DNA of 5,153 nt, from positions 1-5,153 of the forward strand of contig CANOGG010000112.1 in NCBI GenBank assembly GCA_947565485.1, written 5' to 3'. The stretch's first letter is position 1, and every line of letters starts with the position of its first letter. Below the pieces are notes generated by a model. It was not told the DNA's origin, searched no databases, and saw nothing but the letters and a program-made list of their open reading frames with translations. Shown here piece by piece: positions 1-5,153 of this stretch. Source of the DNA: an uncultured Mycoplasma sp. (lineage in GTDB: Bacteria > Bacillota_I > Bacilli_A > RF39 > UBA660). Made by a program: the position numbers and the translations under genes.

Positions 1-1
1 T

Positions 2-451
2 GTAGCTGGAGGCGGTGGCGGTGCTAGCATGCTTACTAATTATGGTGGTGCTGGAGGCGGCCTTACTGGTGGAGTATCAGATAGATTTGCAGCAGTGGCA
101 GGAACGCAGAACGGAGCAGCCAAAGGAGGTTCTTTTGGTAAAGGAGCTGATTCGACAGCTAATAATGGTGCAGATACTAAATGGGGTAGTTCTGGTGGAG
201 GCGGCGGCTGGTATGGCGGCGGTGTTTCTGGTTGGGGAGCAGGAGCAGGTGGTTCAGGCTTTGTTTGGACGAAAGAAAGTGCGAAAAATGTTCCTAATGG
301 CTATAGTGTGAAAACTGATTATTTTTTAAGAGATGCAGAGACGATTGCTGGAAATACGAAAATGCCTAATCATACTGGTACAAATTTGATGACAGGAAAT
401 GTGGGAGATGGTTTTGCTAGAATAACAGCAAATCCAGGAATTGTAGGAGAT
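2..451 (+). other. Glycine-rich domain (ALK/LTK-type bacterial Gly_rich family), N-terminal part cut by window edge
   Basis: Residues 1-150 of the fragment. The region opens with V-A-G-G-G-G-G-A-S and is dominated by Gly, with a core S-G-G-G-G-G-W-Y-G-G-G at residues 64-74, followed by G-A-G-A-G-G-S-G-F-V-W at 79-89. It ends with G-N-T-K-M-P (117-122) and G-N-V-G-D-G-F-A-R-I (132-141). Gly-rich core, a 'GNTxMP' strand and a closing 'GxxGDGxARI' strand, in that order, is the pattern I know from bacterial glycine-rich proteins related to the Gly-rich domain of ALK/LTK receptors (PF12810-like). Four Trp (61, 70, 78, 89) lie here. In known relatives the preceding strand region (Y/F-x-G-x-x-Q-x-F type) lies just upstream, which here is outside the window. 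The binding role is unknown. Local GC is far above the rest: 39 of 60 bases in 181-240, because Gly codons dominate. Residues 142-150 are probably linker. Confidence 0.8.
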
Positions 452-3400
452 ACTTTCCTTGATAATATCGTAGTAGATAATAATCCTAGTTTAGTAGAGT
501 TTTATCCTTGGGAACTTAGTTATGACGTTAATTTAACAAAAGAATATGGCGAAGTGATGATTGAGGCAACGCCTAAAGATAGTAAAGCCAAAGTGTTTGG
601 GACTGGTAAAATTAAATTAAAGCCTGGGCTTAATGAGCATAAAATAACGGTAACGACTGATGATGGAGCAAGTAAAGTGTATTCCATTAATATAACAAGA
701 GAAGCATCAGATATAAGTATGCCAAATAATATTCTTTTGAAGAACCCTCAGAGTTATTTATGTGGTATTAGTGAAAATTATTGTAAGTATACTTTTGCAG
801 AAGAGACAGATATCTATGATATTTTATTACCTTTTGAGACCCAACAGATAACTTTAGAAGCGATACTTAAGAGTGAATATCAAAGTGTGAAGTATTATAC
901 GAATGATGAAGTAGAGGGAAGTCAAAAAAGAGTAGAAGTTACTGGGGGTATTTATAATTTACATACAGGACTTAATATATTGGAAGTTGATGTTATGGCA
1001 GAAGATGGAGTTCATACTTCAACTTATGTATACCGAATAATGAAAGATGATGCGGGTAATAATAATTTACTTAAACTTGATGTTACAGATCCGATGGTAG
1101 AAATAAATTTTAGTCCTTATGTTTATGAATACTATTTTAATATAGATGCGTCTTATGATGTGATAGGGTTAGATGTTGAAGCACAGAATCCGGAGGCTAA
1201 GATTGAAATATTAGGAAATGAAAATTTGGGTCAAGGGATGAATGATATTAAAGTGGTAGTAACGGCGCCTAATGGAAATCAAAAGACTTATTTGTTACAT
1301 GTCTTTAAAGAGAAGAGTACGAATACTTTCTTAAGTAGTTTGACAGTAGTTGATGATAAGAGTAATAATGTAGTTTTGACACCGATTTTTCAGAAAGTAT
1401 TTACAGAATATACTGCGGTGGTTGGCCAGGATATAAAAAGTATTAGTATTAATGCAATACCAGAGGTAGGGACAGTAAATGGTAATGGAATTTATAATTT
1501 GGTTAGTGGGAAGAATGAGTTTCCAATTACAGTGACAAGTGAGTCGGGAGATACAACAGTATATAAAGTTATTATTATGAAAGAAAAGAATAGTAATAGT
1601 AATTTAGCTAATATTGAAATAGAGGGGTATACTTTAAGTCCAGAGTTTGATAAAGAGATAAAGAGTTATACCGTTAAAATTCCAAAGAGTGTTACTAGTT
1701 TAGAGCTTGAAATAACGCCAGAGGTAGAGACGACGACTTATACGATTAATGGGAATAAGACGCTTAATAGTATGAGTAATAAGATAGTGATTACAAGTAT
1801 GGCGGAGGATAAGAGTTATCAAGTGTATGAGATAAATGTTTTGAAAGAGGAAGATACAAATAATTATTTACAGGAGATAAATTTGAGTACTGGAAGTTTA
1901 AATGAAACCTTTGATAAAGAGATACTTAGTTATACGATGGATGTTTTAGGTGATGTAACAAGTGTTACGATTACAGGAGTGCCAGAGGCAGCGACAGCGA
2001 GTGTTCTTGGAAATGGAACTTATGCTTTAGGACCAGGGGCGAATACGATACTTTTAAGAGTTACGAGTGAAGATAGAAGCGAGAGAGTCTATACGATAGT
2101 CGTTAATAGGGCACTGGATAGTGATGTTAGTTTAAAAGAAGTGACTAATTCGCTTGGAAGTACAGTTGTGAAAAATACGGATAGTTCAAAACCATTTGAT
2201 TATCTTATAAATGTGCAATATCAGGTTAGTAATATCAATATTGGAGGTATTCCTAATTCGAAGAGTAGTGTTGTTAGTGGATCCGGAAATATTAGTTTAG
2301 TTCCAGGAGATAATGATGTTACGCTTAGAGTGACCGCGGAAGATGGAAGTTTTAAAGATTATGTCGTAAGAATTGTACGAGATAAGTCAAATAATGATGA
2401 TTTAGATTATCTCTTTGTTAAAGAGGGAGGACTTGATCCACATTTTAGGGAGACAACACTCTTTTATGATGTGAAAGTGCCTAATGAGACGAATGTATTA
2501 CATATTGAGGGAATAACTGAGGATAAGAATGCGACTTTGGAGATTACTGGTGGTGTAAGAGTAGATGCTAATAATTTTACTTATGATATAAGTGGGTTTG
2601 TGGTAGATACACCACAGTTTATAGAAGTAGTCGTAACAGCGGCGAATGGAGTAGATAAGAAGATTTATACGATAGCAGTAACAAAACAAAGAGAAAAACC
2701 GGAAGAAGAAAATTTATCTTTGCTTGAATTAGATACTAATAGAGGAGATTTAGTGCCAACCTTTGATCCGGATAATTTGTATTATGAGCTGGTGGTTGAC
2801 AATGAAGTAACAGATATAGAGATTATAGCAAAAGCGATGGATGAGACAGTTAGAGTAGTAGGCCCAGGGACATATAATGTGAATGTCGGGAAGAATAGTT
2901 TTGCAGTATTTGTAATTGGTGAGTCTGGAGTACAAAGAGATTATCAAATAGTGGTTACAAGAAAAGTGTCGAATGATGCCTCTTTAGTTAGTTTGGTAGT
3001 GAAAGGGCATACACTTAATCCAAGTTTTAGGAGTGATGTTTTAAGTTATAGTTTGACGACTAGTCAGGATAGTTTAGAATTTATGACGATAAAGCCAACA
3101 GAGAGTGATGCGACTTATGAAGTACTTGGGAATGAGAACTTTGTTAGTGGGGCAAATACAGTAACTATTAGAGTAACAGCGCCGGATGGGGAGACGACGA
3201 AAGATTATGTCTTAATAGTTGATAAAGCGCGAAGTAAGAATAATAATTTAGCTAGTTTAAGTGTTGATGGGTTTAATTTAACGCCAGTCTTTCATAAGGG
3301 AGTAACTTTTTATACGATAGAAGCGCCAAAGACTTTAAATAGTGTGATAATTCAGGCAACGCCAGAAGATGCAAGTAGTACAGTAACAGGGACAGGTTTA

Positions 3401-5152
3401 AAGACACTTGATACGAGAGAAAATTACTTTAATGTTGAGGTAATGGCGGAGAATGGAATTAAGAAAGTTTATACGATTTTGATTACGAAAGAAGCGAGTG
3501 AAAATAATTATTTAGCTTCATTAGGGGTAAGTGAGGGAACGCTTAATCCAGTATTTGTTAAAGAGACAATAGAATATGAAGTAACTGTTCCTTATACGAT
3601 AGACTCTATTGATATTAGTGGAACTTTAGAGGAGAATACCGCGAGTGTTACAGGTTTTGGAACATTTAGTTTAAGTGTAGGAGATAATATATTTGATGTG
3701 ATAGTTACTAGTGAAGCTGGTGATATTAGAACTTATACAGTCAAAGTAATAAGAGAGTCAGTCGTTAGTTCATATCTCTTGAGTCTTGATGTTCCGGGGT
3801 TGGAGTTTGATACATCATTTAATAAAGAGTTGTTGGAATATTATCTTGATGTTGATTACGAAGTAACAGATGTTAATCTTAATTATCAAACAGAGGATGC
3901 GAATGCGACGGTACAAGTTACAGGCGATAAGAATTTGGTTGTGGGAATGAATGAAGTACATATCCTAGTTACAGCAAGTGATGGTAGTACGACGAGTGAT
4001 TATATTATTTATGTTAATAGGAAGATGTCGACGAATAATTATTTGAGTGTTTTGGCAGTGGATAATTTTACGATAAGTCCGGATTTTGATCCAGAAGATT
4101 TAGTTTATAGTTTAGTTGTACCAAGAGAGACAGAGAGTATTAATGTGGTAGCAATAACAGAGGATGCTAGTGCGACAATAACAGGAGGAGTAGGAACACA
4201 TAACTTGAATTTAGGGTTAAATATAATTTTAGTTAAAGTTAAGTCGATGATTGGAATTACCAGAACTTATAAATTAGAAGTAACAAGAGAACAGTCTAGC
4301 AATAATTATTTGCAGAGTTTAGTAGTAAGTAATTTGGGAAATAATTTAGTTTTAAGTCCGGTGTTTGATAAAGAGATAAATACTTATACTGCGGTCGCAG
4401 ATAGTGATATGAATTTCGTAATGATTAAAGGGGTAGCGATGGATGAGTTTGCCAGCGTAAGTGGAACCGGAACAAAAGAATTAGTGTCGGGAGTTAACCA
4501 TTTTGAAATTGTGGTAACTGCGGAAGATGGAAGTGTTAATACTTATAGTATAGATATAATTAAAGAAGTATCAGATAATAATTATCTTAGTAGTTTAGTG
4601 CCTAGTGATGGGTCTTTAAGTCCGGAGTTTGATAAAGAAACATTAGAGTATACATTAGAGCTCGCTTATGAGGTTGATACTTTATCATTTGTGGCAACTC
4701 CAGAGAGTAATCTTAGTACGATTATAGGAACAGAGGCAAGTGTGGTGCCAGAGGGTATTAGTACAAGACTTATTATTGTGAGTGCAGAGAATGGTGATAA
4801 GAGAACTTATAAGATAAATGTTAAGAAAGAAAGTGCTAGTGAGGCTAGGTTAGAGAGTTTAGAGATACTGGGGTATCCAATAGAGTTTGATGCGGATACA
4901 TTTACATATAATTTAAGGGTATCAGAGTCCAAGAAGGAGTTATTATTAAGTGAGATTACAGCGATACCAAAGGATAGTGAGGCAACAGTGAACTTGATGG
5001 GGGATTTAGAGTTAGTAAATGGTATTGTAAATGTTTATACGATAGAAGTTATTGCGAAAGATGGATATACAACGCAAGAATATACGTTAAATATTACCAG
5101 AGATAGTGAAGAGTATAGTCTTAGAAGTAATCTTTATGAAATAGTAAGGTTT
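2..5152 (+). CDS. Giant glycine-rich / cadherin-like beta-sandwich repeat protein, partial at both ends
   Basis: Frame 2 is open across the entire window (1717 codons, no stop, no start), so both termini lie outside it. Residues 1-150 are a Gly-rich domain. Residues 151-1703 hold about 17 units of the bacterial cadherin-like beta-sandwich type (family resembling Pfam PF12733). Residues 1704-1717 begin something else. Unit hallmarks are an opening N-N-x-L-x-x-L, a central F-D-x-x-x-x-x-Y, then V-x-G-x-G, G-x-N, V-T-A-E-D-G and a closing Y-x-I-x-V-x-R/K-E-x-S. Proteins of this architecture are usually secreted or cell-wall-associated in Bacillota, and an extended adhesin or stalk is the likely role, but no signal peptide, LPXTG motif or transmembrane segment is visible here. 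No catalytic motif was recognised. True cadherin calcium motifs (LDRE, DxNDN) are not seen, so 'cadherin-like' refers to fold only. Trp occurs only in residues 61-170 and Cys only at 254 and 261. Coding is certain, fold assignment strong, function inferred. Confidence 0.95.
713..1057 (+). other. Aberrant unit 2 of the array, long and with the only two cysteines
   Basis: Residues 238-352, about 115 long against 87-92 for most units. The opening N-N-I-L-L-K replaces the usual N-N-Y-L-x-x-L. It is followed by S-Y-L-C-G-I-S-E-N-Y-C-K-Y, which contains Cys254 and Cys261 (codons at 761 and 782), the only cysteines in the 1717-residue fragment. The second half returns to the pattern: V-T-G-G-I-Y-N-L-H-T-G-L-N then V-M-A-E-D-G-V. 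A further insertion lies around residues 300-320 (K-Y-Y-T-N-D-E-V-E-G-S-Q-K). It is most likely a decorated beta-sandwich unit. A distinct small domain inserted between units 1 and 3 is the alternative. Confidence 0.6.
2390..2704 (+). other. Unit 8 of the array, with an insertion and a charged linker
   Basis: Residues 797-901, about 105 long. It starts N-N-D-D-L-D-Y-L, continues G-G-L-D-P-H-F-R and T-L-F-Y-D-V-K-V as expected, and reaches L-E-I-T-G-G-V. The segment that normally gives a short 'L-x-x-G-x-N' turn is then replaced by a longer stretch (N-N-F-T-Y-D-I-S-G-F-V-V-D-T-P-Q-F) before V-V-T-A-A-N-G-V. The unit ends with K-Q-R-E-K-P-E-E-E-N, a highly charged linker with the only Pro in any inter-unit join. 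It leads directly into unit 9 (L-S-L-L-E-L-D). This could be a hinge dividing the array into two halves of 8 and 9 units; that is inference. Confidence 0.6.
5111..5152 (+). other. Start of a different C-terminal module, cut by the window edge
   Basis: Residues 1704-1717 read E-Y-S-L-R-S-N-L-Y-E-I-V-R-F. After the closing T-R-D-S-E of unit 17 a new unit should open with N-N-x-L-x-x-L. Instead the S-L-R-S-N-L-Y-E-I string resembles the 'SxxYxI' strand that, as I recall, often follows cadherin-like arrays in gut Bacillota proteins and leads into a terminal module, sometimes dockerin-like or an anchor. Only 14 residues are visible, so the identity of the module is open. Confidence 0.4.
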
Positions 5153-5153
5153 G

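Larger units (their letters stand above)
452..5110 (+). repeat. Tandem array of ~17 cadherin-like beta-sandwich units (protein-level repeats)
   Basis: Approximate unit boundaries by base: 1, 452-712; 2, 713-1057; 3, 1058-1318; 4, 1319-1591; 5, 1592-1855; 6, 1856-2119; 7, 2120-2389; 8, 2390-2704; 9, 2705-2971; 10, 2972-3235; 11, 3236-3499; 12, 3500-3760; 13, 3761-4030; 14, 4031-4297; 15, 4298-4573; 16, 4574-4837; 17, 4838-5110. Most are 87-92 residues. Units 5, 6, 11, 12 and 14-16 follow the consensus best, for example N-N-Y-L-S-S-L opening unit 16, then S-P-E-F-D-K-E-T-L-E-Y. Units 2 and 8 carry extra sequence. Unit 7 opens D-V-S-L-K-E-V, and unit 17 opens S-E-A-R-L-E-S-L without the Asn pair. 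Each unit probably folds as one Ig-like sandwich, so the array would form a rod or flexible chain. Units are diverged in DNA, with only short shared strings, so this is not a recent perfect tandem expansion. Boundaries are set by eye and may shift by a few residues. Confidence 0.88.

Noticed and set aside
122..130. A perfect Shine-Dalgarno-like string, aaaggaggt, with a TTG five bases downstream at 135.
   Set aside because: The string encodes K-G-G in the Gly-rich domain. The TTG is in frame 3 and leads only into the spurious short frame ending at 311. There is no sign of an internal gene.
15..311. A 98-codon + strand open frame in frame 3 starting at ATG-like position 15.
   Set aside because: It lies wholly inside the Gly-rich coding region of frame 2. 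Its predicted protein has no recognisable pattern, and it exists because Gly/Ala codons read out of phase rarely give stops.
2498..2689. A 63-codon open frame on the minus strand.
   Set aside because: It is antisense to units 8 of the repeat array. Its Tyr/Ile/Cys/Ser-rich product reflects the reverse complement of AT-rich repeat codons, and the + strand frame has clear domain conservation.
2750..2947. A 65-codon open frame on the minus strand.
   Set aside because: It is antisense to unit 9, with the same composition artefact and no recognisable domain.
452..5110. Classical calcium-dependent cadherin domains.
   Set aside because: The LDRE, DxD and DxNDN calcium motifs are not seen at repeating positions. 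The units match the bacterial cadherin-like beta-sandwich pattern, so calcium binding should not be assumed.
452..5110. CRISPR array or non-coding DNA satellite as an explanation for the periodicity of about 265 bases.
   Set aside because: The periodicity is at protein level in one open frame. DNA identity between units is low and there are no short identical repeats with regular spacers.

Overview
The whole window is the inside of one very long protein-coding gene on the + strand. Frame 2 (codons starting at 2, 5, 8 ...) runs from the first bases to the last without a stop: 1717 codons, with neither start nor stop codon in the window. The gene therefore extends past both edges, and the full protein is larger than 1717 residues. 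There is no intergenic DNA, and I see no RNA gene, mobile element, CRISPR array, promoter or terminator.

Layout of the protein fragment (residue 1 is the first complete codon): residues 1-150 are a glycine-rich module resembling the bacterial/ALK-LTK-type glycine-rich domain. Residues 151-1703 are a tandem array of about 17 diverged units of roughly 87-92 residues, matching the bacterial 'cadherin-like beta-sandwich' repeat. Two units are longer (unit 2, about 115 residues, and unit 8, about 105). Residues 1704-1717 break the repeat pattern and look like the first strand of a different C-terminal module that lies beyond the window.

The composition suggests a low-GC Gram-positive-type bacterium (Bacillota/Bacilli-like, probably an uncultured gut lineage). 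About 30-32% GC was counted in two sampled repeat lines, with AGT for most Ser, AGA for Arg, TTA/TTG for Leu, frequent ATA for Ile, and a coding strand with G far above C. Five Trp codons are all TGG and no in-frame TGA occurs, which favours the standard bacterial code over the Mycoplasma-type code. The taxon is inferred from composition and architecture only.

The likely role is a secreted or surface-displayed stalk or adhesin: a glycine-rich N-terminal part carried on a long chain of beta-sandwich domains. Secretion signal and anchor would lie outside the window, so location and function are inferences. I found no evidence here for a wholly new system. The most notable points are the size of the array, the only two cysteines of the fragment placed close together in the aberrant unit 2, and the change of module at the right edge.
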